Positions 1 to 6,842 are shown, counted from the first letter of the stretch. The stretch is 8,230 nt of DNA from JAGXQV01 sp964527565 (GCA_964527565.1 CAZGOY010000075.1:1-8230); one strand, 5' to 3'. Numbers and translations: made by a program. Notes: generated by a model not told the origin, from the letters alone.

Positions 1-56
1 ATGCGAGCCTGTGCTCAGAAAATTGCACCCAACTGAGGCATGTAACTAATCAGGAA
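1..56. other. Unrelated sequence abutting truncated MCP; possible mobile-element end
   Basis: The receptor reading frame is closed by a TAA at 47-49, and the residues that should precede a signalling domain (HAMP, TM2) are absent, so this stretch is not part of that gene. A short frame enters from the window edge on the + strand and stops at 34-36 (it reads ...ACAQKIAPN). It is followed by an imperfect inverted repeat (TGCTCAG at 12-18 against CTGAGGCA at 33-40, one bulged base). A gene 3' end followed by a short terminal repeat and a junction inside another gene is what an insertion-sequence end looks like. However, I do not recognise the element, and a misjoined contig end would look the same. 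Confidence 0.3.
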
Positions 57-79
57 AACTCAAGCAGATCATCGGCGAG

Positions 80-916
80 GTGCGCGGCGCCACCGACAAC
101 ATCTCCAGCGCCTCGGAGCAGGTTTCCGCCACCGCGCAATCCCTGTCGCAAGGCTCCAGCGAGCAGGCGGCCAGCGTCGAAGAAACTTCCGCCTCGGTGG
201 AACAGATGTCAGCCTCCATCAACCAGAACACCGACAACGCCAAGGTCACTGACGGCATGGCCACCCAAGCCGCCAAACAGGCGGTGGAAGGCGGCGAGGC
301 GGTCAAGCAGACGGTCGTCGCCATGAAGCAGATCGCCGACAAGATCGGCATCATCGACGACATCGCCTACCAGACCAACATGCTGGCCTTGAATGCCGCC
401 ATCGAAGCCGCGCGTGCCGGAGAACACGGCAAAGGCTTCGCGGTGGTGGCAGCGGAGGTGCGCAAACTCGCCGAGCGCAGCCAGAAGGCCGCGCAGGAAA
501 TCGGCCAGGTGGCGGGCAGCAGCGTGGACCTGGCGGAACGCGCCGGCAAGCTGCTGGATGAAATGGTGCCGGCCATCAACAAGACCTCCGACCTGGTGCA
601 GGAAATCACCTCCGCCTCGGAAGAGCAATCTTCCGGGGTGGCGCAGATCAACACCGCCATGAGCCAGCTCAACCAGACCACCCAGCAGAACGCTTCCGCC
701 TCGGAGGAACTGGCCGCCACCGCCGAGGAAATGAGCAGCCAGTCCGAGCAATTGCAACAGTTGATGGCCTTCTTCAAAATCGACGACGGCGTTGCGGTTT
801 CGCACAAGAGCACGAGATCGGCGGCAAGCAGCAAGCCGCGCAAGGCCGCCGCACCGCCAGCAAAAACGGCTGCGCGGGGAATGCCAGTCAGCGAAGCCGA
901 ATTCGTGCGCTTCTAA
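80..916 (+). CDS. Methyl-accepting chemotaxis protein, 5'-truncated (signalling domain only)
   Basis: This is the cytoplasmic kinase-control part of a chemoreceptor. The open frame begins at 50, after an in-frame stop at 47-49. The only early start codon is GTG at 80, with no ribosome binding site, so the true 5' end (sensor, two TM segments, HAMP) is missing rather than short. The coiled-coil hairpin is complete. It has a methylation-type helix (AASVEETSAS), the highly conserved CheA/CheW-contact tip (IDDIAYQTNMLALNAAIEAA) and a returning methylation helix (TSASEEQSSG). A Lys/Ala/Pro-rich tail follows and ends in EFVRF, which fits the C-terminal x-[HFYW]-x-x-[HFYW] tether that docks CheR and CheB on some receptors. 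It lies 12 bp before cheW. As it stands it could at most be a soluble receptor fragment; it is more likely a broken gene or an edge artefact. Confidence 0.85.
   Translation: MRGATDNISSASEQVSATAQSLSQGSSEQAASVEETSASVEQMSASINQNTDNAKVTDGMATQAAKQAVEGGEAVKQTVVAMKQIADKIGIIDDIAYQTNMLALNAAIEAARAGEHGKGFAVVAAEVRKLAERSQKAAQEIGQVAGSSVDLAERAGKLLDEMVPAINKTSDLVQEITSASEEQSSGVAQINTAMSQLNQTTQQNASASEELAATAEEMSSQSEQLQQLMAFFKIDDGVAVSHKSTRSAASSKPRKAAAPPAKTAARGMPVSEAEFVRF
344..387 (+). repeat. 44-nt exact repeat, copy 1 (MCP hairpin tip)
   Basis: These 44 bases encode the receptor tip (IGIIDDIAYQTNML) and are identical, including synonymous positions, to 3760-3803 in the second receptor gene. Strong similarity at lower identity continues on both sides. 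It is explained by shared ancestry and strong constraint, possibly with gene conversion. Confidence 0.85.
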
Positions 917-928
917 GGGGAGCACATC

Positions 929-1480
929 ATGGGCGAATTGACGACAACGGGAGCAAAAGGGGCGCTGGCAACACGCGGCGCTCAGGAGAGCCGGGAAGAG
1001 GACGACCAGTACCTGACTTTCCTGCTGGGCGGCGAGATGTTCGCCATCGGCATTCTCAACATCAAGGAGATCATCGAGTACGGTGCCTTGACCACGGTGC
1101 CGATGATGCCGGGCTTCATCCGCGGGGTCATCAACCTGCGCGGGCGGGTGGTGCCGGTGGTGGATCTGTCGGCGCGTTTCGGGCGGCAGAGCACCGAAGT
1201 AAACCGGCGCACCTGCATCGTCATCATCGAGGTGACGGCGGAGGGCGAAAAGCACGATGTCGGCATCGTGGTGGATGCGGTCTCGGAAGTGCTGGAAATA
1301 CCCGCATCCGAGATCGAGCCGCCGCCCTCCTTCGGCGCGAAAATCCGTGCCGACTTCATCAGCGGCATGGGCAAGGTGGCGGGCAAGTTCGTTATTCTGC
1401 TCAATGCCAGCCGGGTGTTGTCGGTGGATGAAATGGCCTCGCTGGTGGCGATGGGCAGCAGCGAAAGCGTGGCGGCGTGA
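929..1480 (+). CDS. cheW: Chemotaxis coupling protein CheW
   Basis: CheW is the soluble adaptor that links receptor tips to the kinase CheA in the signalling array. The 183-residue product has an acidic, poorly conserved N-terminal extension of about 27 residues. The SH3-like CheW core then starts at QYLTFLLGGEMFAIGI. The hallmark INLRGRVVPVVDL lies at residues 68-80 and VDAVSEVLEIP follows in the second half. ATG 929 is well supported by AAGGGG at 915-920, overlapping the stop of the preceding receptor gene, with 8 nt spacing, so the two genes are probably cotranscribed. The protein is slightly longer than E. coli CheW because of the N-terminal extension and the Ala/Ser-rich C-terminus. There is no fused response-regulator domain, so it is CheW rather than CheV. 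Confidence 0.96.
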   Translation: MGELTTTGAKGALATRGAQESREEDDQYLTFLLGGEMFAIGILNIKEIIEYGALTTVPMMPGFIRGVINLRGRVVPVVDLSARFGRQSTEVNRRTCIVIIEVTAEGEKHDVGIVVDAVSEVLEIPASEIEPPPSFGAKIRADFISGMGKVAGKFVILLNASRVLSVDEMASLVAMGSSESVAA

Positions 1481-1499
1481 GCTGCCCTTGAATTTTTGA

Positions 1500-1515
1500 C
1501 AGGAGTTTGAAAATG
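1500..1515 (+). promoter_or_regulatory. Ribosome binding site fixing the porin start
   Basis: CAGGAG at 1500-1505 lies 7 nt before ATG 1513. A TTG two codons upstream (1507) is in frame but falls within 1-2 nt of the Shine-Dalgarno, so ATG 1513 is the preferred start. Confidence 0.75.
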
Positions 1516-2289
1516 AACAACAAACAGTCGTATTCCCTGATTCTGGCCGGGCTGCTCGGTTTGGCCGCAGCGCCGGTTCTGGCTGCCGACGCCCCCGCAG
1601 TCGAGCACACGCTGACCGGCAACGTCGGCCTGTTCAGCCAGTACATTTATCGCGGCCTGGCGCAGACCAACCGCAAGCCCGCCCTGCAGGGCGGTTTCGA
1701 CTATGCGCACGCCAGCGGCCTGTATGCCGGCGTTTGGGGTTCCAACGTGAGCTGGATCAGCGATCCCGGTAACGGCGTAAGCGCCAGCCTGGAAGTGGAT
1801 ACCTATTTCGGCTTCAAGAACAGCTTTGCCGGTGATTTCACCTACGACGTGGGCTTCCTGCGCTACAACTATCCGGGCAGCTATCCCGCCGGATTCGTCA
1901 AGCCGGATACCAACGAGATTTACGGCGCGCTGGGCTACAAGTGGTTCACCGTCAAGTATTCGCACGCCCTGGGCGACACTTTCGGCATCGACAACGCCAG
2001 CGGCACCAGCTACCTGGATCTTTCCGCCAGCTTCGAAGTGGCCGACAAGCTGGTGCTGGGGCTGCATGCCGGCAAGCAGACCTTCCGTGGCGATGTCGGC
2101 GGCGTGAGCAACGACGCTCTGTTCAGCTACACCGACTACAAAGTGTCGCTGACCAAGGACCTCAACGGCTACCTGGTGGGCGTGGCCTATACCGACACCA
2201 ACGCCAAGAACGCGGGCTACTTCATTCCCGCCACCGGGCGCAACGTCGGGGATAGCCAGTTCATCGTCTCGGTCAGCCGGTCGTTCTGA
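1513..2289 (+). CDS. TorF-family putative outer-membrane porin
   Basis: This is a 258-residue secreted beta-barrel protein. Residues 1-24/25 form a classical signal peptide (Lys near the start, Leu/Ala-rich core, cleavage around VLA-AD). The mature part alternates aromatic and small residues as in outer-membrane strands and ends in ...SVSRSF. A terminal Phe is the usual signal for outer-membrane barrel assembly. The early block GNVGLFSQYIYRGLAQTNR followed by PALQGGFDYAHASGLYAGVW is typical of the TorF/Gcw_chp family (TIGR02001/PF09694). Members are widespread in proteobacteria and their substrate is mostly unknown. It sits 32 bp after cheW and 33 bp before the NIT-domain receptor, so it is probably in the same transcript. 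That is an unusual place for a porin. A role in letting the sensed solute into the periplasm is an inference only. Confidence 0.85.
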   Translation: MNNKQSYSLILAGLLGLAAAPVLAADAPAVEHTLTGNVGLFSQYIYRGLAQTNRKPALQGGFDYAHASGLYAGVWGSNVSWISDPGNGVSASLEVDTYFGFKNSFAGDFTYDVGFLRYNYPGSYPAGFVKPDTNEIYGALGYKWFTVKYSHALGDTFGIDNASGTSYLDLSASFEVADKLVLGLHAGKQTFRGDVGGVSNDALFSYTDYKVSLTKDLNGYLVGVAYTDTNAKNAGYFIPATGRNVGDSQFIVSVSRSF

Positions 2290-2322
2290 CGAATGCGCTG
2301 ACATTCCCCCAGGAAGAAGATC

Positions 2323-4242
2323 ATGATGCGACTCTCCACATTGTCGTTCAAGGCCAAGCTGGCGCTGATGTTGTTGCCGGCGCTGCTTGGCTTGTTGTTC
2401 TTTTCCGGCGGCGCGTTGCTGGAAAAACGTGCCGCCATGCGGGACATGGCTGAATTGAAAATATTAGTGGAGCTGGGGGGGAAGGCCAGTGCGCTGATTC
2501 ATGAAATTCAGGTCGAGCGCGGCTTGTCCGCTGGGTTTCTTTCCTCGCGGGGAGAACGCTTCGCCCCGGAACTGGCCGCGCAACGCCAGTTGGCTGATCG
2601 CCGCCAGACCGAGTTGCGCGAATTTTCTGCCCGTTATGCGGGTGAGCTGCGTGCAGCCGGACTGCAAACCGCGCTGGATGCGGTGAATGCGTCGCTGGGG
2701 AAGCTGGGGGAAACCCGCGCTGCGATCGACCGCCTGACGCTGGCGCCGAAGGACAGCTTTGCCTGGTACAGCGGCACGATTGCCACGCTGGTGGATGCGG
2801 TGCGCTTCGTGGCGACTTCCGGCACGCATCCGCAAATCGTCAAGGAAGCCAGTGCCTATCTGGTTTTCCTGCAGGGCAAGGAACAGGCCGGGCGCGAGCG
2901 CGCCACCTTGAACGGCGTGTTCGCCGCCAACCGTTTTGATACAGAAAGCCATGCCCGGCTGCTTACCGTGCTATCGGCTCAGGAGACTTATTTTTCCGTG
3001 TTTCGTGGCTATGCCGGTGAAACGCTGACGGCGCGCTACCGCGAGATGGTCGCCAGTCCCGCAGCAGGGGAGGTGGAGCGCATGCGCAAAATCGCGCTGG
3101 ACAAGGTGCAGGAAGGCCATTTCGGGGTCGAACCTGCCGCCTGGTTCGCCGCCATCAGCGCGAAAATCAACGCCATGAAAGCGCTGGAAGACCAGATCGG
3201 CGCAGCGCTCAGAGACCATGCGCAGCAACTGGAAGAGGCCGCGCGCGGTGCCCTGTGGCGGGTGGCGCTCATCACGCTCGCGGTGGTGCTGGCGGTCACG
3301 CTCGCAGGCGTGCTCATCGCCCGCAATCTGCTGGCCCAGTTGGGGGGTGAACCGGCGGCGGTGGTGGCGCTGGTGCGGCGGATTTCCGCCGGTGATCTGA
3401 CGGTGCAAGTGGCAGCCGGGAAGGCAGGCAGTCACGACAGCCTGTTGTTTGCCATACACGGACTGGTGGAAAAACTTTCCCATATGGCTGGCGAGATGCG
3501 CGCCACGGCAGGCGCGCTGTCCGACGCCTCGCAGCAGGTGAGCGGCACGGCGCGGGACATGAGCGAGGCTTCGGCAGCGCAGGCCGCCAGCGTGGAGCAA
3601 ACCACGGCGGCAGTAACGGAAATGTCGCATTCGGTGAGCCGCAACGCGGATAGCGCCCGCCAGACCGACGAGGTGGCGGCGCGCGTGGCGCAGCAGGCCG
3701 ACAATGGCGGCGAGGCGGTAAAGCAGACAGTGGCGGCGATGAAACAGATTGCCAGCCGAATCGGCATCATCGACGACATCGCCTACCAGACCAACATGCT
3801 GGCGCTCAATGCCGCTATCGAAGCGGCGCGCGCCGGGGAGCACGGCAAGGGCTTCGCGGTTGTGGCGGCGGAGGTGCGCAAGCTCGCCGAACGCAGCCAG
3901 AAAGCCGCGCAGGAAATTGGGGAACTGGCCCAAGGCAGCGTGCAACTGGCGGAATTGGCGGGCGGGCTGCTGGACGAGATTGTTCCCGCCATCACGCAGA
4001 CTTCAGCACTGGTGCGCGATATTTCGGCTTCCTCGGAAGCGCAGGCGGCGGGGGTGGCGCAAGTGGGCGCGGCCATGGGGCGGATCGGCGATATCACGCG
4101 CCAGAACACCGGGCTGGTCGAGCAAACGCTCGTGGCCGCACAGTCACTGGAAGACCAGGCACAGGCCCTCGCTGCCCTGGCGGCGATGTTCCGGCTGAGT
4201 GCGCAGGATCAGGATGCCGCAGGCGCCCGGCGTGTAGGATGA
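2323..4242 (+). CDS. Methyl-accepting chemotaxis protein with NIT sensor domain
   Basis: This full-length transmembrane chemoreceptor has 639 residues. TM1 is at about residues 12-33. It is followed by a periplasmic helical NIT (nitrate/nitrite-sensing type, PF08376) domain, about 45-300. Characteristic stretches are IHEIQVERGLSAGFL at 59-73 and GKEQAGRERA at about 185-194. TM2 is at about 311-333. An LGGEP-type HAMP region ends in RRISAGDLTV, and the signalling hairpin runs from about 390 to 630 with the tip IDDIAYQTNMLALNAAIEAA. The first methylation helix looks normal (AASVEQTTAA), whereas the return helix (SASSEAQAAG) has Ala where a second Glu/Gln is usual. The tail ends ...GARRVG with no CheR-docking pentapeptide, unlike the truncated receptor upstream. 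AGGAAG at 2311-2316 supports ATG 2323 (ATG 2326 is possible). Ligand assignment is by domain family only; NIT domains may bind other small anions. Confidence 0.93.
   Translation: MMRLSTLSFKAKLALMLLPALLGLLFFSGGALLEKRAAMRDMAELKILVELGGKASALIHEIQVERGLSAGFLSSRGERFAPELAAQRQLADRRQTELREFSARYAGELRAAGLQTALDAVNASLGKLGETRAAIDRLTLAPKDSFAWYSGTIATLVDAVRFVATSGTHPQIVKEASAYLVFLQGKEQAGRERATLNGVFAANRFDTESHARLLTVLSAQETYFSVFRGYAGETLTARYREMVASPAAGEVERMRKIALDKVQEGHFGVEPAAWFAAISAKINAMKALEDQIGAALRDHAQQLEEAARGALWRVALITLAVVLAVTLAGVLIARNLLAQLGGEPAAVVALVRRISAGDLTVQVAAGKAGSHDSLLFAIHGLVEKLSHMAGEMRATAGALSDASQQVSGTARDMSEASAAQAASVEQTTAAVTEMSHSVSRNADSARQTDEVAARVAQQADNGGEAVKQTVAAMKQIASRIGIIDDIAYQTNMLALNAAIEAARAGEHGKGFAVVAAEVRKLAERSQKAAQEIGELAQGSVQLAELAGGLLDEIVPAITQTSALVRDISASSEAQAAGVAQVGAAMGRIGDITRQNTGLVEQTLVAAQSLEDQAQALAALAAMFRLSAQDQDAAGARRVG
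3760..3803 (+). repeat. 44-nt exact repeat, copy 2 (MCP hairpin tip)
   Basis: Identical at the base level to 344-387 in the truncated receptor gene; same orientation, about 3.4 kb apart. Recombination between the copies would delete cheW, the porin and the NIT sensor region and fuse the two receptor genes. Confidence 0.85.
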
Positions 4243-4265
4243 TTCCTATGCCGCGCCCCGTTTTT
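4222..4265 (+). terminator. Candidate intrinsic terminator overlapping the MCP stop codon
   Basis: A TAGGA/TCCTA stem (4235-4239 with 4244-4248, loop TGAT) is extended by two G-U pairs and one G-C. An outer GGCGC/GCGCC pair (4222-4226 with 4253-4257) closes it across an asymmetric internal loop. TTTTT follows at 4261-4265. The receptor stop codon lies within the apical loop region. The stem is imperfect, so termination may be partial, but it fits the 123-bp gap before cheR, the largest gap between the chemotaxis genes. I found no convincing promoter in the remainder of that gap (4266-4350). Confidence 0.38.
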
Positions 4266-4365
4266 CCGACAGCCAAGATAAAGTTCCGCTGATATTTTTT
4301 GTGCTGGCGATACCCCATCATGTGAACCATCGAAACAGGAATCGAGAATCAAGGAGAACAGGAAC

Positions 4366-5172
4366 ATGAACGCAGCCACCCTTAGCGACCGCGAATTCAA
4401 CCAGTTTAGCGACATGATCTACCGCATCGCCGGTATCAGTCTGTCGCCCGCCAAGAAACCCCTGGTCAGCAGCCGCCTGTCGAAACGCCTGCACGAGCAC
4501 CGCCTGTCCAGCTACGGCGAATATTTCCAGGTGTTGAGCGGCGGGAAAAACCCGGACGAAATCCAGATAGCGGTCGATCTGCTGACCACCAATGAAACCT
4601 ATTTTTTCCGCGAGCCCAAGCATTTTGACTACCTGCGCGACAAAATCCTGCCGCAGCATCCGGCGGGGCGCGCCTTGCGTGTGTGGAGCGCGGCTAGTTC
4701 CTCCGGGCAGGAAGCCTACAGCATCGCCATGACCTTGGCCGATCAACTGGGCAGCCAGCCTTGGGAGATCGTGGCTTCCGACATCAGCACGCGGGTGCTG
4801 GAAAAGGCGCGCGCTGGCCAGTATCCGCTGGAGCAGGCCAGGCATATCCCGCAGAACCATTTGAACGACTATTGCCTGAAGGGCATCGGCTCGCAAAGCG
4901 GCACCTTCCTGATCGAACGCAACCTGCGCAGCCGTGTCGATTTCAGGCAGGTCAACCTCAACACCACGCTTCCCAAGCTGGGAGAATTCGACGTGGTATT
5001 CCTGCGCAACGTGATGATCTATTTCGACACCGATACCAAGCGTCAGGTGGTCAACCGCATCAGCGCGCAATTGAAGTCCGGCGGGCATTTGCTGATCGGC
5101 CATTCAGAAAGCCTGAACGGGGTGGTGGATAATCTGAAGATGATCCAGCCCTCGGTTTACCGCAAACCTTGA
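4366..5172 (+). CDS. cheR: Chemotaxis protein methyltransferase CheR
   Basis: CheR is a cytoplasmic S-adenosylmethionine-dependent enzyme that methylates receptor glutamates to restore prestimulus signalling. The 268-residue product has the usual architecture. A helical N-terminal domain (residues 1-75) carries the Arg/Lys-rich face SSRLSKRLHEHRL. Next is the conserved TTNETYFFRE at 74-83. A Rossmann-type methyltransferase domain then follows, with the SAM-binding loop VWSAASSSGQEA at 106-117, FLRNVMIYFD at 212-221 and the C-terminal LLIGHSESL at 242-250. ATG 4366 has a strong AAGGAGA at 4351-4357 with 8 nt spacing. It starts the cheR-cheD-cheB block and may have its own promoter after the candidate terminator. 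There are no fused TPR or response-regulator domains. One of the two local receptors carries a pentapeptide tether to which a CheR of this type could dock. Confidence 0.97.
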   Translation: MNAATLSDREFNQFSDMIYRIAGISLSPAKKPLVSSRLSKRLHEHRLSSYGEYFQVLSGGKNPDEIQIAVDLLTTNETYFFREPKHFDYLRDKILPQHPAGRALRVWSAASSSGQEAYSIAMTLADQLGSQPWEIVASDISTRVLEKARAGQYPLEQARHIPQNHLNDYCLKGIGSQSGTFLIERNLRSRVDFRQVNLNTTLPKLGEFDVVFLRNVMIYFDTDTKRQVVNRISAQLKSGGHLLIGHSESLNGVVDNLKMIQPSVYRKP

Positions 5173-5203
5173 TGTGCCATCACCCGCTGCGTGAAGCCCA
5201 GCC

Positions 5204-5767
5204 ATGAGGAAACCGCCCCACGTCATCGAGATTTTCCTGCAACCTGGGGAATTCTATTTTGGCGACCGGAACACCCGTATCCGTACCGTGCTGGGGTCGT
5301 GCGTTTCCATCACCATGTGGCACCCGCGCCTGCTGATCGGCGGCATGTGCCATTTCATGCTGGCGAACCGACCCGGCCCGCAGCCGCGCGAGCTCGATGG
5401 GCGCTATGCGGGCGAGGCGATGGCGCTATTCCTGCGCGAAATCCGCGCCGCCGGTACCCAGCCGGGCGACTATCAGGTCAAGCTGTTTGGTGGCGGCAAT
5501 ATGTTTCCCGAGAGTATGAACAAGCGTGGCGGTGAGTGTCATCCGCACACCTGCGACGGTGCGGCGATTGCTAACTGTCGCCAGGTTTCCTGCGCCAACA
5601 GCCGCATGGCGCGGCATCTGGCGCAGCAGCACGGCTTCAAGGTCGCCGCAGAGCATCTGGGTGAGACCGGGCACCGCCAGATTCTGTTCGACATCTGGAG
5701 CGGCCATGTGTGGGTCAAGCACAACCCGATTATTCCGCTGCCAGCCTGTATGAGAGAAAAACAATGA
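5204..5767 (+). CDS. cheD: Chemoreceptor glutamine deamidase CheD
   Basis: CheD converts receptor Gln to Glu, making new methylation sites, and in some bacteria partners with the phosphatase CheC (none seen here). The 187-residue product shows the CheD signature: LQPGEFYFGD, then the nucleophile motif TVLGSCVSITMW with Cys33, and GGMCHFML with His50. The 17-residue Cys-His spacing matches the Cys27/His44 pair of Thermotoga CheD. KLFGGGNMF follows, and the late GHRQILFDIWSGHVWVK block closes the fold. Odd feature: after GGGNMFP there is a Cys/His-rich loop with C112, H113, H115, C117, C125 and C130, where I would expect a short, Cys-poor connection. The Shine-Dalgarno before ATG 5204 is poor. 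It lies 31 bp after cheR, and its TGA overlaps the cheB ATG (ATGA, 5764-5767), implying translational coupling. Confidence 0.95.
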   Translation: MRKPPHVIEIFLQPGEFYFGDRNTRIRTVLGSCVSITMWHPRLLIGGMCHFMLANRPGPQPRELDGRYAGEAMALFLREIRAAGTQPGDYQVKLFGGGNMFPESMNKRGGECHPHTCDGAAIANCRQVSCANSRMARHLAQQHGFKVAAEHLGETGHRQILFDIWSGHVWVKHNPIIPLPACMREKQ

Positions 5768-6831
5768 AAAAAATCAATGTCCTGATCGTCGATGACTCGG
5801 CCGTGGTGCGCCAGGTGCTCACCGGCTTGTTGGAGCAGGACCCGGCGATACACATCATGGGCGTCGCCTCCGACCCGCTGTTCGCCATGGAGCGCATGAG
5901 CAAGCAGTGGCCGGACGTGATTGTGCTGGACGTGGAAATGCCGCGCATGGACGGCATCAGTTTCCTGAAAAAAATCATGGCCGAGCGCCCCACCCCGGTG
6001 GTGATCTGCTCCACGCTGACGGAAGCCGGGGCGGAAACCACCATGCAGGCGATGTCAGCCGGGGCGGTGAGCATCGTCACCAAGCCCAAGGTCGGGCTGA
6101 AGCGCTTTCTCGAAGATGCTTCCTCGGACATCGTCGGCGCGGTCAAGGCGGCATCCCATGCCAACGTGAAGCGCATGCGTCTGCCCGCCACGCCGTTGCC
6201 GGTGCAGCCCAAGCTCACCGCGGACGCGGTGCTTCCGGCAGGCAGCGGTCACGCGCTGGCGCAGACCACCGAGCGTATCGTCGCCATCGGCACCTCCACC
6301 GGCGGCACCCAGGCGCTGGAAGTGGTGCTGACCGCCTTGCCGCGCGTGTGTCCGGGCATTGTCATCGTCCAGCACATGCCGGAAAAATTCACCGCCGCCT
6401 TCGCCGCGCGTCTCGATGGCATCTGCCGTATCGAGGTCAGGGAAGCGCAGAGCAACGACCGGGTGGTGCCGGGGCGCGCCCTGATCGCCCCCGGCGGCAG
6501 GCACATGCTGCTCAAACGCAGCGGGGCGCAGTATTTCGTCGAAGTAGTGGACGGGCCGCTAGTCAACCGTCACCGGCCTTCTGTGGATGTGCTGTTCCGC
6601 TCGGTGGCCAGGGTGGCCGGTAAAAATGCCGTGGGCATCATCATGACCGGCATGGGCGACGACGGCGCCAACGGCTTGCTGGAAATGCGGCAGGCGGGAG
6701 CGCCGACGGTGGCGCAGGACGAAGCGACTTGTGTGGTCTTCGGCATGCCCAAGGAGGCCATCAAGCGCAACGCGGCGGAGAAAATCCTGCCGCTGTATGG
6801 CATGGCCGAGGAAATTGTGCGTCACGGATAA
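5764..6831 (+). CDS. cheB: Chemotaxis response regulator protein-glutamate methylesterase CheB
   Basis: CheB removes receptor methyl esters and deamidates receptor Gln; its activity is switched on by phosphorylation from CheA. The 355-residue product begins with a receiver domain (1 to about 115) with the acidic pair D10/D11, phospho-acceptor D56 in VLDVEMPRMDG, S83/T84 and K107. A linker (about 116-168) precedes the methylesterase domain. There the catalytic triad is visible as S178 (IGTSTGG), H204 (VQHMP) and D300 (GMGDDGA), so the enzyme looks intact. The frame stays open upstream to 5710, but ATG 5764 is the right start. It gives the expected N-terminus MKKINVLIVDDS, has GAGAGA just upstream, and produces the 4-bp overlap with cheD. 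It is the last chemotaxis gene in the window; I see no clear terminator after it. Confidence 0.97.
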   Translation: MKKINVLIVDDSAVVRQVLTGLLEQDPAIHIMGVASDPLFAMERMSKQWPDVIVLDVEMPRMDGISFLKKIMAERPTPVVICSTLTEAGAETTMQAMSAGAVSIVTKPKVGLKRFLEDASSDIVGAVKAASHANVKRMRLPATPLPVQPKLTADAVLPAGSGHALAQTTERIVAIGTSTGGTQALEVVLTALPRVCPGIVIVQHMPEKFTAAFAARLDGICRIEVREAQSNDRVVPGRALIAPGGRHMLLKRSGAQYFVEVVDGPLVNRHRPSVDVLFRSVARVAGKNAVGIIMTGMGDDGANGLLEMRQAGAPTVAQDEATCVVFGMPKEAIKRNAAEKILPLYGMAEEIVRHG

Positions 6832-6842
6832 ACAAGCGATAA

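Noticed and set aside
209..1255. 348-codon open frame on the minus strand
   Set aside because: Antisense to the MCP signalling domain and cheW; His/Arg-rich low-complexity translation typical of a shadow frame, with no start context.
982..2304. 440-codon open frame on the minus strand
   Set aside because: It lies opposite cheW and the porin, whose products are clearly recognisable. GC-rich codon usage leaves the opposite strand open, and the translation has no recognisable domain and is rich in His/Gln/Arg shadows.
2971..3945. 324-codon open frame on the minus strand
   Set aside because: Complement of the NIT-domain MCP coding region; its translation mirrors the antisense frame of the first MCP, as expected from homologous sense genes.
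4266..4296. Sigma-70-like pair CCGACA (4266-4271) and GATATT (4291-4296)
   Set aside because: Each matches only four of six bases and the spacing is 19 bp; too weak to list as a promoter.
4279..4313. Sigma-28-like promoter before cheR (TAAAG at 4279-4283, GGCGATAC at 4306-4313)
   Set aside because: Both half-sites resemble the flagellar/chemotaxis consensus, but they are about 8 bp too far apart for a functional sigma-28 promoter.
5191..5535. Alternative + strand frame starting GTG 5191
   Set aside because: Overlaps cheD in another frame with no recognisable protein; CheD motifs are all in the 5204 frame.
5710..5763. Extended N-terminus for CheB from a GTG at 5710
   Set aside because: The extra 18 residues overlap cheD, have no family counterpart and would precede the normal receiver start MKKINVLIVDDS; ATG 5764 with the ATGA overlap is better.
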